Source of the DNA: Streptomyces beigongshangae
GTDB taxonomy: Bacteria > Actinomycetota > Actinomycetes > Streptomycetales > Streptomycetaceae
Direction of reading: 5' to 3'
DNA: 64,000 nucleotides
NCBI RefSeq assembly: GCF_019710745.1
Contig: NZ_JAHKJW010000002.1
Location: forward strand, 76,006 to 140,005
Positions 53,087-63,097 of the stretch are shown one piece after another. A program made the position numbers and the translations under genes. The notes beneath the pieces were generated by a model that saw only the letters and a program-made list of their open reading frames with translations, had not been told where the DNA came from and did not search any database. Within the stretch, counting starts at the first letter, position 1. Each line of letters opens with the position of its first letter.

Positions 53087-53706
53087 TGTTCGAACGGTTC
53101 ACCAGGGACGCCCGCGCGGTGGTTCTCGGCGCGGTCGACCACGCCGAGAGGCTGGACGCGGAGACGGTTGAGGAGCAGCACATGCTGCTGGCGCTCCTCG
53201 ACCGCGAGGCCAGCCGTGCGTCGTTCGCCCTGACGTCGCTGGGGCTCGGCGGGCGCCGGGAGTCCGTCGAGCGGGCGCTGGCCGAGGCACGCCGCCGTGG
53301 TGGTCTCTCCCGGGCCGACACGGATGCTCTCTCGGGGCTGGGCATCGACGTCGCGGCGATCGTCTCGCGTGTCGAGGAGGCCCATGGAGAGGGGGCACTG
53401 GAGACCCCCGGAGGAGACGGAAAGAGTGAGGGGAGGGGCGGCGGCAAAGGCGGCGGACGGAGCCGGGGGTGGTGGTCCGGGTTCCTCGGCGGACGCCCTT
53501 CCTTCGCCCAGGGAGCCAAGGACCTCCTCACGGAGTCCCTGCGTATCGCCCTCGCCCAGCAGGACCGGCACATCGGCGACGAGCACCTCCTCCTCGCCCT
53601 CACCGCGCGTCCTGGCGTCCCCGCGGAGGTCCTGGCCGACCACGGAGTCACCTACGCGTCACTGCGACGCGTGCTGTACGGCGGGGGAGAGGCGAAGGCC
53701 GGCTGA
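53086..53706 (+). CDS. Clp N-terminal-domain protein without ATPase
   Basis: This 206-residue protein has two Clp_N repeats. The first (residues 1-70) reads MFERFTRDARAVVLGAVDHAERL with EEQHMLLAL; the second (about 150-200) reads RIALAQQDRHIGDEHLLLALT. A Gly/Ser-rich linker separates them. There is no Walker motif, so it is not a ClpC ATPase. It resembles ClpX-type adaptors or Clp-repeat proteins and may bind substrates for Clp protease. Its HTH partner is upstream. Confidence 0.88.
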   Translation: MFERFTRDARAVVLGAVDHAERLDAETVEEQHMLLALLDREASRASFALTSLGLGGRRESVERALAEARRRGGLSRADTDALSGLGIDVAAIVSRVEEAHGEGALETPGGDGKSEGRGGGKGGGRSRGWWSGFLGGRPSFAQGAKDLLTESLRIALAQQDRHIGDEHLLLALTARPGVPAEVLADHGVTYASLRRVLYGGGEAKAG

Positions 53707-53845
53707 GGGGTGAGGGTCGGCTGAGGGCGGGGGTCGGTTCCTTTCCGGCGGCCGGGGCCACCTCGGCCGCGCAGCGGCAGAGGTGGCAGAAGCGGTAGGA
53801 GTGGTAAGAGCGGCAAGGGCTGCGGGGCGGACGTGCGGACGCCGC

Positions 53846-54931
53846 TCAGCCCCTGGGCGCCCGCAGCGCCGCTCCTATGTGCGCCGCTGCCGACGACAGA
53901 TGGCGGCGAGCGTCGCGCAGTTGTTCCTCCGTCACCCCGTGATCGCGGGCCGCGTCGCGGATGTCGTCGCGGAAGCGGTCCAGCAGGCGGTCCAGGTCCC
54001 GGGCGGGATCGCCCGTGGAGTCCTCGTGGGCCCAGGAGGGCTCGTAGCCGGCGGGGAAGTCCTCGGGGGTGTCCGTGTAGTCGGGGCGGTCCGCCTTCTT
54101 CGGCCCGTGCCCGGTCCTGCTCTCCGCCGCGGACCGGCCGAAACCGAAGTCCTTCCCGAACTCCTTGCCGAAGTTCTTCCCGAAATCGCCGAACTCCTTG
54201 GTCAGTTCGGCGAGTCCCTCCCTGACGCCCGTCGGCCAGTCACCCCGGGTGAAGTGGTCCTGCACCTGGTCCTGGACACGCTTGGCGATGCGCTGGAGCT
54301 CTTCCTGCGCCTCGACCCGGACCCGCTCCTGGGCCTCCTTGGCCTGATGGCGGACCCGCTGGGCCTCCTCACGGGCGCGTCGGCTCTCGTCCTTGGCGCG
54401 CCGGGCCTGCTCCTTCCACTCCTGCTTCACACGGCGCATCTCCTCCTTGGCGACGCGCCATGCCTCGCTGTCCCCCAGGTCCGTGAAGTCCCCGTGGACG
54501 CCTTCGTGGCCACCGCTCCCGGTGCCGGCTCCCGCAGCACCCCGCCGGGCCTCGTTAGCGGCTGCCCGCATCTCGCGGCGCAGATCCCCTGCGGCGCCGC
54601 GCACATCGGCACGGATCTCCGCGGCGAGCTCGGCGACCGACTCACGGATCTCCAGCTCCAGATCGGCCAGTTCACCGCTGCGGTCGGCCAGCTCGGCACG
54701 GCCGGCATCCGTGATCGCGTACACCTTCCGGCCGCCCTCGGTGGTGTGGGTGACCAGGCCCTCCGCCTCCAGCTTGGCCAGCCGGGGGTAGACGGTGCCG
54801 GCCGACGGCGCGTACAGCCCCTGGAAGCGCTCCTCCAGGAGGCGTATCACCTCGTAACCGTGGCGCGGTGCCTCGTCGAGCAGCTTCAGCAGGTAGAGCC
54901 GCAGGCGGCCATGGGCAAAGACGGGAGCCAT
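53846..54931 (-). CDS. PadR-family regulator with long coiled-coil tail
   Basis: This 361-residue protein starts with a PadR winged helix (residues 1-85: HGYEVIRLLEERFQGLYAPSAGTVYPRLAKLEAEGLV). It is followed by an unusually long charged region (residues about 95-300) rich in Glu, Arg, Lys and Ala with coiled-coil character, then an acidic end. Classical PadR proteins are 110-190 residues. The gene is 1 nt from the DUF4097 gene and co-transcribed with it. Confidence 0.87.
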   Translation of the reverse strand: MAPVFAHGRLRLYLLKLLDEAPRHGYEVIRLLEERFQGLYAPSAGTVYPRLAKLEAEGLVTHTTEGGRKVYAITDAGRAELADRSGELADLELEIRESVAELAAEIRADVRGAAGDLRREMRAAANEARRGAAGAGTGSGGHEGVHGDFTDLGDSEAWRVAKEEMRRVKQEWKEQARRAKDESRRAREEAQRVRHQAKEAQERVRVEAQEELQRIAKRVQDQVQDHFTRGDWPTGVREGLAELTKEFGDFGKNFGKEFGKDFGFGRSAAESRTGHGPKKADRPDYTDTPEDFPAGYEPSWAHEDSTGDPARDLDRLLDRFRDDIRDAARDHGVTEEQLRDARRHLSSAAAHIGAALRAPRG

Positions 54932-54932
54932 G

Positions 54933-56009
54933 TCAGAGCCCCTTCTGGTGGGTCGGGTCGTCGGGTGCTGTGTTCTGCGGCGCCACGCCGGGTCCGTCGG
55001 TGGGGTCGGGCATGGGGTCAGGCGTGGAGTCGGACGCCGGTGGCGCGGAGGCCGGTCCGTGCCGGGGGCCCGTTCCGGTCCCGGATGCGGGACCGGGTTC
55101 GGACCTGCCGGAAACCGTGTTCCGCGGCCCGTCCTGCCCGACGTCCGCCTCCTTCCCGAAATTCACTTCCTCGTTCCGTGGCTCGTCCCACGGCTCGTCC
55201 TCCGAGGGAGGCCTCCGCAGCAGTGCGATCGAACCGGAGACGGTGGTCGCCTTCAGGCGGCCGTTTCCCGCGCCGAGCCTGCCGGTTATCTTCTTGGCGC
55301 CCCACTGGCCACTGACCCGGAGGTCCTCGAAAGCACTGGAGACCGCGCCGCTCGCCGAATCGACCTCGATCTCCGCGTCGGCAGGATGCGGCAGGCGGAC
55401 GGCGATCTCTCCCGAGATGCTGGTCAGGCTGACATCACTGGCCCGGCCGGTCGGGTCGAGGTCGACGATCACGGAGCCGCTGACCGACTCGACCCGCACG
55501 GAAGGGCTGGAGCCCTCGATGACGGTCATGTCGCCGGAGACGGAGTTGAGCCGGAGGTCGCCCGTCAGGGCCTGGGCCTCCACGTTCCCCGACACGGTGT
55601 CCGCGCGGACCGGGCCGGAGAGGCCCACGAGCGTGGTGTCGCCGAAGACGCCCTTCACCACGGCCCGCCCGTCGATCCCGGAGACCATGGCGGTGGCGCC
55701 GACCACACCCACCTCGACGCGCGTGCGTGCCGGGACGGCCAGGGAGACCACCGCGCTGCGGTGCCAGCCCTTGCGGTCGAGCCACTTGAGGAAGCCCTTC
55801 CAGGGCAGGTCCTCATAGGCGACCGTGAGCGTCCCGCTCTCCTGGGTGACCACCAGGGGTGGTCCTTCTATCGAGGACACCTCCAGGTGGGCGGAACCCT
55901 CGTCGACCCCCACGACGTTCACCGTTCCATGGGCGATGCGCACGTGGAGAGCCGTCACCGGTTCGTCGAACGTGAGCTTCCTCGGCTCTGCGACGGACCA
56001 CTCGGACAT
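54933..56009 (-). CDS. DUF4097 beta-strand repeat protein (PadR operon partner)
   Basis: This 358-residue protein is a series of short beta strands: repeated SVSGxVxV, SISGEIAV, DSASGAVSS and TVSGSIAL units (residues about 90-290). A disordered Pro/Gly-rich tail follows. DUF4097 proteins often form adhesin-like solenoids. The start ATG 56009 is the first of the operon. No signal peptide is seen, so it may be cytosolic or use another route. It is the first gene of the PadR operon. Confidence 0.87.
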   Translation of the reverse strand: MSEWSVAEPRKLTFDEPVTALHVRIAHGTVNVVGVDEGSAHLEVSSIEGPPLVVTQESGTLTVAYEDLPWKGFLKWLDRKGWHRSAVVSLAVPARTRVEVGVVGATAMVSGIDGRAVVKGVFGDTTLVGLSGPVRADTVSGNVEAQALTGDLRLNSVSGDMTVIEGSSPSVRVESVSGSVIVDLDPTGRASDVSLTSISGEIAVRLPHPADAEIEVDSASGAVSSAFEDLRVSGQWGAKKITGRLGAGNGRLKATTVSGSIALLRRPPSEDEPWDEPRNEEVNFGKEADVGQDGPRNTVSGRSEPGPASGTGTGPRHGPASAPPASDSTPDPMPDPTDGPGVAPQNTAPDDPTHQKGL

Positions 56010-56069
56010 GGTGCTGACCTCCTCGGCAGGGCGGGACGCGACACGCCATATCGCGTCTTCCAATAGACA

Positions 56070-56079
56070 CGATATATCG
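56070..56079. promoter_or_regulatory. Palindromic operator candidate upstream of DUF4097-padR
   Basis: CGATATATCG is a perfect 10-bp palindrome 61 nt before the DUF4097 start. A related catatcgcg half-site lies at 56047-56055. AT-rich palindromes are rare in this genome, and PadR regulators often bind their own promoter, so autoregulation is likely. Confidence 0.6.
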
Positions 56080-56156
56080 CGGGTCCGGGAAGTCAAGGCA
56101 CTCGTTCTGGTGACCTGCACGGTATGAAGAGGGACAAAAGCAAATATTATTGGCTC

Positions 56157-57062
56157 ATGTCGTTCTGTGCGCCTCAGGGACCGAGCCCGTCCCCCGACCG
56201 GACGGCCGGCGCGCTGCTGCTCTGCCGGGCGGAAGCCGACGCGGTCGAACCCGTCGTGCGGTTGCTGCGTGACCGCGTGCTGCTCGTCCCGGCCGGGCGG
56301 GAGTGGTGCGTACTGGTTCCGGAGGGGAGGCCCTGGCTGCGGGACGACGAACCGGTGGACCGCGTTCTCGCCGGCTGGGCCACCGCGCTCGCGGTCGCGG
56401 CACCCTGGACCGTGCTCGCCCTGTGGTGGGACGCGGACCACAGCGGGTGCACGCTCGCCACGGGTTTCCGGCGGACGGTCGGCTACGAATGGCTCGCGAA
56501 CGGCACGGCGGTGGGGGAGGACGAGGCGATGCGGACCTTCGCCGCCCGCCTCGGCCTCGACCCGGTCCTGGACGCGCGGTCGCTCGCCTGTCTCACGGAG
56601 CCCGACCCCCGGGCCGACGCACGGGGACGTCTGCGTGCTCTGCTCGCTGTTCTGGCCCGGGTGGGGGTCGCACTGCCCGACGGGCTCGAACCCGGCGATC
56701 CGGCCGACCGCCTCCACGCGGTGGTCCGTGACCGGCCCGGGGATGTCCGGACGGTCGAGCGGCCCGGTGACGTCCGGACGGCCGAGCGGCCCGGACGGGA
56801 GCATGCCGTTCGTGAGGGGCCCGACGCCGTCCGGAGCGGCCGGCCGGGGTCCTGGCCGCCCTGGGCCGGCCCGACCGGTGCCTCCGGAGTCCGGGCTCTC
56901 GCGCTCGCGCAGCTGGGGACGGGGGCGGTGCTGGTCGTCCGGGGCTTACGAGGGCGGAGAGGAGCGGGCTGGAGCGCGGCCGGGGCGGTGCTGATGGCCT
57001 ACGGCGGCCTCGGAGCGGTGTACGGCTTCCTGCAGCCGCGCGACTGCCCGCCCCACGCCTGA
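56157..57062 (+). CDS. Hypothetical protein with C-terminal membrane segments; has a TTA codon
   Basis: This 301-residue protein has no recognised domain. Hydrophobic stretches occur near residues 75-95 and 245-295. A tandem GDVRTVERP / GDVRTAERP repeat lies near 200-215. The gene contains TTA at 56946-56948 (in frame), the codon read only by the bldA tRNA, so expression is probably developmental. An in-frame ATG at 56124 (KRDKSKYYWL, AT-rich) may be the true start. Neither start has a good ribosome-binding site. Confidence 0.7.
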   Translation: MSFCAPQGPSPSPDRTAGALLLCRAEADAVEPVVRLLRDRVLLVPAGREWCVLVPEGRPWLRDDEPVDRVLAGWATALAVAAPWTVLALWWDADHSGCTLATGFRRTVGYEWLANGTAVGEDEAMRTFAARLGLDPVLDARSLACLTEPDPRADARGRLRALLAVLARVGVALPDGLEPGDPADRLHAVVRDRPGDVRTVERPGDVRTAERPGREHAVREGPDAVRSGRPGSWPPWAGPTGASGVRALALAQLGTGAVLVVRGLRGRRGAGWSAAGAVLMAYGGLGAVYGFLQPRDCPPHA

Positions 57063-57167
57063 CGTCCCACACCCCGCGCCCCACGCCTGGGGCCCTGCGC
57101 CTGACGCCCTGCGCCTGACGCTCCTCCGCTCCCTGGCCGTCCCCGGACCCCGGGACAGCCGTCCCGC

Positions 57168-57353
57168 CTACTCCTCGTCCTCGTCCTCGTCGTCCAGGCG
57201 GGCCAGCCAGGTCGCCAGGCGCTCCACCGGTACCTCGAAGTCCGGGTTGAGGTCGACGAACGTGCGCAGCTGCTCGGCGAGCCACTCGAAAGTGACCTCC
57301 TCCTCGCCGCGCCGCTTCTCCAGCTCTTCGATACCGCGGTCGGTGAAGTACAT
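57168..57353 (-). CDS. DUF6104-family small protein
   Basis: This 61-residue acidic protein begins MYFTDRGIEELEKRRGEEEV and contains FEWLAEQLRTFVDLNPDFEVPVERLATWLARLDDED, the usual signature of DUF6104. It is conserved next to kgd in Streptomyces. It has no catalytic motif. It lies downstream of kgd on the same strand, separated by a hairpin. Confidence 0.85.
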   Translation of the reverse strand: MYFTDRGIEELEKRRGEEEVTFEWLAEQLRTFVDLNPDFEVPVERLATWLARLDDEDEDEE

Positions 57354-57434
57354 GCGAAGTGCTCCGTCGTTCTCGCTGAAAGGCTGTACAGCAGGATAGG
57401 CGGAACGTATCCGCGGTTTCGCTCCGCACCGGAA

Positions 57435-57513
57435 GGCCGAAGGGCCGAAGGGCCGAAAGGCCGAAAGATCGAAGGGCCCGCCCCCGAGCCGAAGCTCGGG
57501 ACCGGGCCCTTCG
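57435..57513 (-). terminator. Bulged hairpin after kgd, with 8-bp tandem repeats
   Basis: An 11-bp stem (57470-57480 with 57503-57513) contains an inner 7-bp stem (CCCGAGC-CGAA-GCTCGGG, 57483-57500). Five 8-bp repeats of the ggccgaag type (57435-57474) run into the left arm. It lies about 35 nt after the kgd stop. Confidence 0.82.
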
Positions 57514-57548
57514 GCCGTGCGGGCGCTCAGCGCACGCGCGTCCGACGC

Positions 57549-60500
57549 CTACGCGTCGAACACCTCGCGCACCAGCTGCTCCTGCTCCGCCTGGTGGCGC
57601 TTGGCGGAGCCCACCGCCGGGGACGAGCTCGCCGGGCGCGAGATGCGCCGCAGCCGCTCGCCGTGCGGGACGTCCGCGCCGACCGCCAGGTCCAGGTGGT
57701 CGATGAGGTTCAGGGCGATGAACGGCCACGCGCCCTGGTTCGCCGGCTCCTCCTGGGCCCACAGGTACTTCTCGGCGTTCGGGTACTTGGCGATCTCCGC
57801 CTGGAGCTCGGCACCCGGCAGGGGGTACAGGCGCTCGATGCGGATGACGGCCGTGTCCGTGATGCCGCGCTTCTTCCGCTCGCCGTCGAGGTCGTAGTAG
57901 ACCTTGCCCGCCGTGAAGACGACCTTCTTGACGGCTGCCGGGTCGACCGAGTCGTCGCCGATGACCGGGCGGAAGCCGCCCGTCGTGAACTCCTCCGCCT
58001 TCGACGCGGCCGCCTTGAGGCGGAGCATCGACTTCGGGGTGAAGACCACCAGCGGCTTGTGGTGCGGGTTGTGCACCTGCCACCGCAGGAGGTGGAAGTA
58101 GTTCGACGGGAGCGTCGGCATGGCGACCGTCATGTTGTTCTGCGCGCACAGCTGGAGGAACCGCTCCGGACGCGCGGACGAGTGGTCCGGGCCCTGGCCC
58201 TCGTAGCCGTGCGGGAGGAGCAGCGTGACGCCCGACGTCTGGCCCCACTTCTGCTCCGCCGACGAGATGAACTCGTCCACCACCGTCTGGGCGCCGTTGA
58301 CGAAGTCGCCGAACTGCGCCTCCCACATCACGAGGGACTCGGGGCGCGCCAGCGAGTAGCCGTACTCGAAGCCCATCGCCGCGTACTCGGACAGGAGCGA
58401 GTCGTAGCAGTTGTAGCGGGCCTGCTCCTCGGAGAGGTACTGCAGCGGGGTGAAGTCCTCGCCGGTCTCCCGGTCGATGAGCACCGCGTGGCGCTGACCG
58501 AACGTGCCCCGGCGCGAGTCCTGGCCCGAGAGGCGCACCGGGGTGCCCTCCAGGAGCAGGGAGCCGATCGCGAGCGTCTCGCCCATGCCCCAGTCGATCG
58601 TGCCGTCCTCGACCATCGCCGCGCGGCGCTGCAGCTGGGGCAGCAGACGCGGGTGGACGGTGACCCGGTCGGGGATGTTGACCTGGGACTCGGCGATCCG
58701 CTTGACGACCTCCTGGGAGACGGCCGTGGTGACCGCCACCGGGAACTCGGGCTTCACGTCCGGGGCGTGCGCCTCGCCGGGCGCGGACGCCGCCTCGCGG
58801 ACCTCCGTGAAGACCTTCTCCAGCTGGCCCTGGTAGTCCTGCAGGGCCTGCTCGGCCTCCTCCAGGGTGATGTCGCCCCGGCCGATCAGGGACTCGGTGT
58901 AGAGCTTGCGCACCGAGCGCTTCTTGTCGATCAGGTCGTACATCAGCGGCTGGGTGAACGCCGGGTTGTCGGACTCGTTGTGACCGCGGCGGCGGTAGCA
59001 GATGAGGTCGATCACCACGTCCTTGTTGAACGCCTGGCGGAACTCGAAGGCCAGCCGGGCGACGCGGACGACGGCCTCGGGGTCGTCGCCGTTCACGTGG
59101 AAGATCGGCGCCTCGATCATGCGGGCCACGTCGGTGGCGTACATGGAGGAGCGCGAGGACTCGGGAGCCGCGGTGAAGCCGACCTGGTTGTTGATGACCA
59201 CGTGGACCGTGCCGCCGGTGCGGTAGCCGCGCAGCTGCGACATGTTCAGGGTCTCGGCCACCACGCCCTGGCCCGCGAAGGCCGCGTCGCCGTGCAGGGC
59301 GACCGGCAGGACGGTGAAGTCCGTGCCGCCCTTGTTGATGATGTCCTGCTTGGCGCGGGCGATGCCCTCCAGGATCGGGTCGACCGCCTCCAGGTGCGAG
59401 GGGTTCGCGGCCAGCGAGACCTTGATCTGCTCGCCGTCCAGGCCCGTGAAGACGCCCTCGGCGCCCAGGTGGTACTTGACGTCGCCGGAGCCGTGCATCG
59501 ACTTCGGGTCGAGGTTGCCCTCGAACTCGCGGAAGATCTGCGCGTACGACTTGCCGACGATGTTCGCGAGGACGTTCAGGCGGCCGCGGTGGGCCATGCC
59601 GACGACGACCTCGTCGAGACGCGACTCGGCGGCGGAGTCGAGCACCGCGTCGAGCAGCGGGATGACGGACTCGCCGCCCTCCAGGGAGAAGCGCTTCTGG
59701 CCGACGTACTTCGTCTGCAGGAAGGTCTCGAACGCCTCCGCGGCGTTCAGCCGGCGCAGGATGCGCAGCTGCTCCTCGCGCTCGGGCTTGCTGTGCGGGC
59801 GCTCGATGCGGTCCTGGATCCACCTGCGCTGCTTCGGGTCCTGGATGTGCATGAACTCGACGCCGGTGGTGCGGCAGTACGAGTCGCGCAGCACACCGAG
59901 GATGTCGCGCAGCTTCATCAGGGACTTGCCCGCGAAACCGCCGACCGCGAACTCGCGCTCCAGGTCCCACAGGGTGAGCCCGTGCTCGGTGATGTCCAGG
60001 TCGGGGTGCTTGCGCTGCTTGTACTCCAGCGGGTCGGTGTCGGCCATGACGTGGCCGCGCACCCGGTAGGAGTGGATCAGCTCGAAGACCCGGGCGGCCT
60101 TGGTGACGTCGTCGTCGTGCGAGACGTCGATGTCCTTGAGCCAGCGGACCGGCTCGTACGGGATGCGCAGGGCCTCGAAGATCTCGTCGTAGAAGCCGTT
60201 CTCGCCCAGCAGGTAGTTCGCGACGACGCGCAGGAACTCGCCGGACGCGGCGCCCTGGATGACCCGGTGGTCGTAGGTCGACGTGAGCGTCATGACCTTC
60301 GAGATGCCGAGCTTGTTCAGGGTGTCCTGGGACGTGCCCTGGAACTCCGCCGGGTAGTCCATCGAGCCGACGCCCATGATGACCGACTGACCGGGCATCA
60401 GACGCGGGACCGAGTGGACGGTGCCGAGGCCGCCGGGGTTGGTCAGCGAGACCGTGACGCCGGAGAAGTCGGCCATCGTCAGCTTGCCGTCACGGGCCCG

Positions 60501-61424
60501 GCGGACGATGTCCTCGTAGGCCTGCCAGAACTCGAAGAAGTTCAGCGTCTCGGCCTTCTTGATGCCCGCGACGACCAGCTGGCGGTCGCCGTTGGGCTTC
60601 ACCAGGTCGATGGCGAGGCCGAAGTTGACGTGCGCCGGCTTGACCAGGGTCGGCTTGCCGTCCTTCTCCGTGAAGGAGTAGTTCATCGACGGCATGGCCT
60701 TGATGGCCTGCACCATCGCGTAGCCGATGAGGTGGGTGAAGGAGATCTTCCCGCCCCGGGCGCGCTTCAGGTGGTTGTTGATGACGATGCGGTTGTCGAA
60801 GAGCAGCTTCACCGGGACCGCGCGCACGGACGTGGCCGTGGGGACCTCGACGGAGGCGTTCATGTTCTTCGCGACCGCGGCGCCCGGGCCGCGCAGCGTC
60901 ACGTACTCGGGGCCGTCCGAGGACGCACCGGCCTCCGGCGCGGGCGCGGTCTTGGCCGCCGCGGCGGCCGGCCTGGCCGCGGCGGGCTTCGCCGGGGCGG
61001 CGGCCGGAGCCTGGGCCTCGGCCGGGGCGGCAGCGGCGGGCTTCGCGGCCTGGGCCGGAGCGGTCCGGGCAGGAGCCGTCTGGGCAGGAGCCGTCTGGGC
61101 AGGAGCGGCCGGAGCCTTGGCCGGTGCGGCCTGCGCCGGAGCCTTGGCCTGCGCCGGGGGTGCGGTCGGGGCGGCCTGCGCCGGGGCGGTGGTTCCCGCG
61201 GCCCCCGCGGCCGCGGTACCCGTCGGAGCCGGGGCGGCCGCGCCGCCCGGCTTGTAGTCGGCGAAGAAGTCCCACCAGGCTCGGTCTACCGAATTCGGAT
61301 CCTGGAGGTACTGCTGATAGATCTCGTCGACGAGCCACTCGTTCGGACCGAACGCCGCGGCGGGGTTCTTCCCGGCTTGGTCGTCGGTGGAGATGCTCGA
61401 GTTACTGGGGGACTGTGGCGACAC
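57549..61424 (-). CDS. kgd: Multifunctional 2-oxoglutarate dehydrogenase/decarboxylase (E2-E1 fusion)
   Basis: This 1291-residue protein runs the 2-oxoglutarate step of the TCA cycle. Domains in order: N-terminal 40-residue docking helix ([15 protein letters not shown]), Ala/Pro-rich linker (residues about 60-150), acyltransferase (E2) domain (about 170-400, [19 protein letters not shown], catalytic His) and ThDP E1 domain (about 480-1290, with [13 protein letters not shown] near 610). The lipoyl domain is absent, as in the actinobacterial fused enzyme. GTG 61424 matches known N-termini; a weak AGAGGG precedes it. Confidence 0.95.
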   Translation of the reverse strand: MSPQSPSNSSISTDDQAGKNPAAAFGPNEWLVDEIYQQYLQDPNSVDRAWWDFFADYKPGGAAAPAPTGTAAAGAAGTTAPAQAAPTAPPAQAKAPAQAAPAKAPAAPAQTAPAQTAPARTAPAQAAKPAAAAPAEAQAPAAAPAKPAAARPAAAAAKTAPAPEAGASSDGPEYVTLRGPGAAVAKNMNASVEVPTATSVRAVPVKLLFDNRIVINNHLKRARGGKISFTHLIGYAMVQAIKAMPSMNYSFTEKDGKPTLVKPAHVNFGLAIDLVKPNGDRQLVVAGIKKAETLNFFEFWQAYEDIVRRARDGKLTMADFSGVTVSLTNPGGLGTVHSVPRLMPGQSVIMGVGSMDYPAEFQGTSQDTLNKLGISKVMTLTSTYDHRVIQGAASGEFLRVVANYLLGENGFYDEIFEALRIPYEPVRWLKDIDVSHDDDVTKAARVFELIHSYRVRGHVMADTDPLEYKQRKHPDLDITEHGLTLWDLEREFAVGGFAGKSLMKLRDILGVLRDSYCRTTGVEFMHIQDPKQRRWIQDRIERPHSKPEREEQLRILRRLNAAEAFETFLQTKYVGQKRFSLEGGESVIPLLDAVLDSAAESRLDEVVVGMAHRGRLNVLANIVGKSYAQIFREFEGNLDPKSMHGSGDVKYHLGAEGVFTGLDGEQIKVSLAANPSHLEAVDPILEGIARAKQDIINKGGTDFTVLPVALHGDAAFAGQGVVAETLNMSQLRGYRTGGTVHVVINNQVGFTAAPESSRSSMYATDVARMIEAPIFHVNGDDPEAVVRVARLAFEFRQAFNKDVVIDLICYRRRGHNESDNPAFTQPLMYDLIDKKRSVRKLYTESLIGRGDITLEEAEQALQDYQGQLEKVFTEVREAASAPGEAHAPDVKPEFPVAVTTAVSQEVVKRIAESQVNIPDRVTVHPRLLPQLQRRAAMVEDGTIDWGMGETLAIGSLLLEGTPVRLSGQDSRRGTFGQRHAVLIDRETGEDFTPLQYLSEEQARYNCYDSLLSEYAAMGFEYGYSLARPESLVMWEAQFGDFVNGAQTVVDEFISSAEQKWGQTSGVTLLLPHGYEGQGPDHSSARPERFLQLCAQNNMTVAMPTLPSNYFHLLRWQVHNPHHKPLVVFTPKSMLRLKAAASKAEEFTTGGFRPVIGDDSVDPAAVKKVVFTAGKVYYDLDGERKKRGITDTAVIRIERLYPLPGAELQAEIAKYPNAEKYLWAQEEPANQGAWPFIALNLIDHLDLAVGADVPHGERLRRISRPASSSPAVGSAKRHQAEQEQLVREVFDA

Positions 61425-61709
61425 GGCGGCAACCGCCCTCTTCCGCTTCACAAGGTGATGGACAGCGGGAATCAAGGCTACGCCCCCCGGACCGCGTAGG
61501 TCAGTCCGGGCCTGGCCATCGTCGCGTAAGTCACATCGGAAAGCGTGTTTCGGCGGCCGAAATGGCGGGAAACAAGCGAGGTTCCGATGCCTGACGCACG
61601 CGTCGGCACAGGACCGCGGCCCCGAAAGGCCGAGTTCCCGTGCGACGAACGCACGATGACACGTGTCCTGCTGCCCTATCACGTGGATCTTGGGCTCTCG
61701 GTTCGAACC
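61425..61709 (-). promoter_or_regulatory. kgd upstream region
   Basis: This 285-nt spacer separates the kinase stop from the kgd start; both genes read leftward. It holds the kgd promoter and perhaps the two-component terminator. I see no clear palindrome. The open frame of kgd continues to 61682 without similarity. Confidence 0.45.
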
Positions 61710-63065
61710 CTACGTCAACCTGTCCGACGGGGTCACTCCCGGAAGAGTGACCCGGATGCGGCAGCCGCGCTCGGATTCGGCCACACCGATCCGGCCGCCG
61801 TGCAGATCGACCGCCCAGCGGGCGATCGCCAGCCCCAGCCCCGTACCGCCGTCGCTGCCCGGACCGTGCGGCGCCACGACTCCGCCGCGGTTGAACCGCT
61901 CGAACACGCGGTGCCACTCCGAGCGCGGAATGCCGGGACCCTCGTCCAGGACTTCGAGGTCCAGGGACTCGGGACCGTCGCCGCGCCGGGCCCTGACGGT
62001 GACACGGCCGTGCGGCGGGCTGTGCTTGACCGCGTTGTCGATGAGGTTGGCGACGACCTGGTGGATCCGCTCCGGGTCCACGTGCGCGGTCAGTTCGGGC
62101 GGCGACACGTCGAGGTGCAGATGGACGTCGGTGCGCGTGTGGCTGCCGGAGCCGGAGGCGATGCCCGCGCGCGCGGAGGCCACCATGTTGGCCTCCTTCA
62201 GTACGCCGGACAGGTACGGCCACACCTCGAAGCGGCGCTTGCGCAGCGGTACGACGCCGTTGTCCAGGCGCGAGAGGTCGAGCAGCGTCTCCACCAGGCG
62301 CCCCAGCCGCTCGGTCTGCTTCAGGGCCGTGCGCATCGTCTCGGGGTCGGCGGCGGAGACCCCGTCCACCACGTTCTCCAGGACCGCGCGCAGGCCCGCG
62401 ATGGGGGTGCGCAGTTCGTGCGAGACGTTCGCGACGAGTTCCTTGCGCTGCCGCTCCTGGGCCTCCAGGTCGTCGGCCATGCGGTTGATCGTCTGGGCCA
62501 GGTCGCCCAGTTCGTCACGGCGGTCGGCGCCCCGGACGCGGCGCGTGTAGTCGCCGTGCGAGATGCCCCGCGCCACCGTGCTCATCTCGTCCAGCGGGGC
62601 GGTGATCGAGTGCGCCACGAACTGGGTGATCAGCAGGGTCGCGATCATCGAGAAGACCGTGATGAAGCGCAGTTCCGTCTCGGTGCGCACCGCGATCATC
62701 AGCAGACCGGTGGTGATGAAGACCGAGACGACGACCAGGGTGCCGAGTTTCGTCTTGATCGAGAAGGGGCGCATGTCGCCCCAGGTCCCGGTCCCGGAGC
62801 CGGGACGTGTGCCGGATGTCGTACCTGTGACCGGAGCCGGAGCCGGAGCCGACGCTGGAGGCGTGATCGGAGCCGGGGCCGGGGCCGCTCCGGAAGAGGT
62901 GACCGGGTCGGCGGACGGCCCCGTACCGGCGGACGTCCTCGTACCGGTGGCCGACTTCGCCCCTGCCCCTGCTCCTGCCCCCGCCCCCGGATCCGGTCGT
63001 GTCGTCCCGCCGGCCGGCCCCGTGCCCGTCCTGACGCCCTTGCGCAGTGCGCCGAGACCCCTCAT
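61710..63065 (-). CDS. Membrane sensor histidine kinase
   Basis: This protein has two membrane segments (starting near KTKLGTLVVVSVFITTGLLMI), a HAMP domain, a HisKA helix (VANVSHELRTPIAGL) and an ATPase domain (N-box NLIDNAVKH, G1 DEGPGIP, G2 GGTGLGLAI). The longest plausible start, ATG 63065, gives 451 residues and a 95-residue Ala/Pro/Gly/Thr-rich leader before the first segment. ATG 62774 (MRPFSIKTKLG) gives 354 residues without that leader and is the more usual kinase length. The upstream regulator gene is its partner. Confidence 0.9.
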   Translation of the reverse strand: MRGLGALRKGVRTGTGPAGGTTRPDPGAGAGAGAGAKSATGTRTSAGTGPSADPVTSSGAAPAPAPITPPASAPAPAPVTGTTSGTRPGSGTGTWGDMRPFSIKTKLGTLVVVSVFITTGLLMIAVRTETELRFITVFSMIATLLITQFVAHSITAPLDEMSTVARGISHGDYTRRVRGADRRDELGDLAQTINRMADDLEAQERQRKELVANVSHELRTPIAGLRAVLENVVDGVSAADPETMRTALKQTERLGRLVETLLDLSRLDNGVVPLRKRRFEVWPYLSGVLKEANMVASARAGIASGSGSHTRTDVHLHLDVSPPELTAHVDPERIHQVVANLIDNAVKHSPPHGRVTVRARRGDGPESLDLEVLDEGPGIPRSEWHRVFERFNRGGVVAPHGPGSDGGTGLGLAIARWAVDLHGGRIGVAESERGCRIRVTLPGVTPSDRLT

Positions 63066-63097
63066 GACATCAGCCCCTCGAATCAGGGTGCCCGACT

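Noticed and set aside
57594-61499. A 1301-codon open frame antisense to kgd
   Set aside because: It has no recognisable domain, mirrors the kgd codons, and is a product of high GC content. The same holds for long antisense frames at 10131-12839 and 19358-21805.
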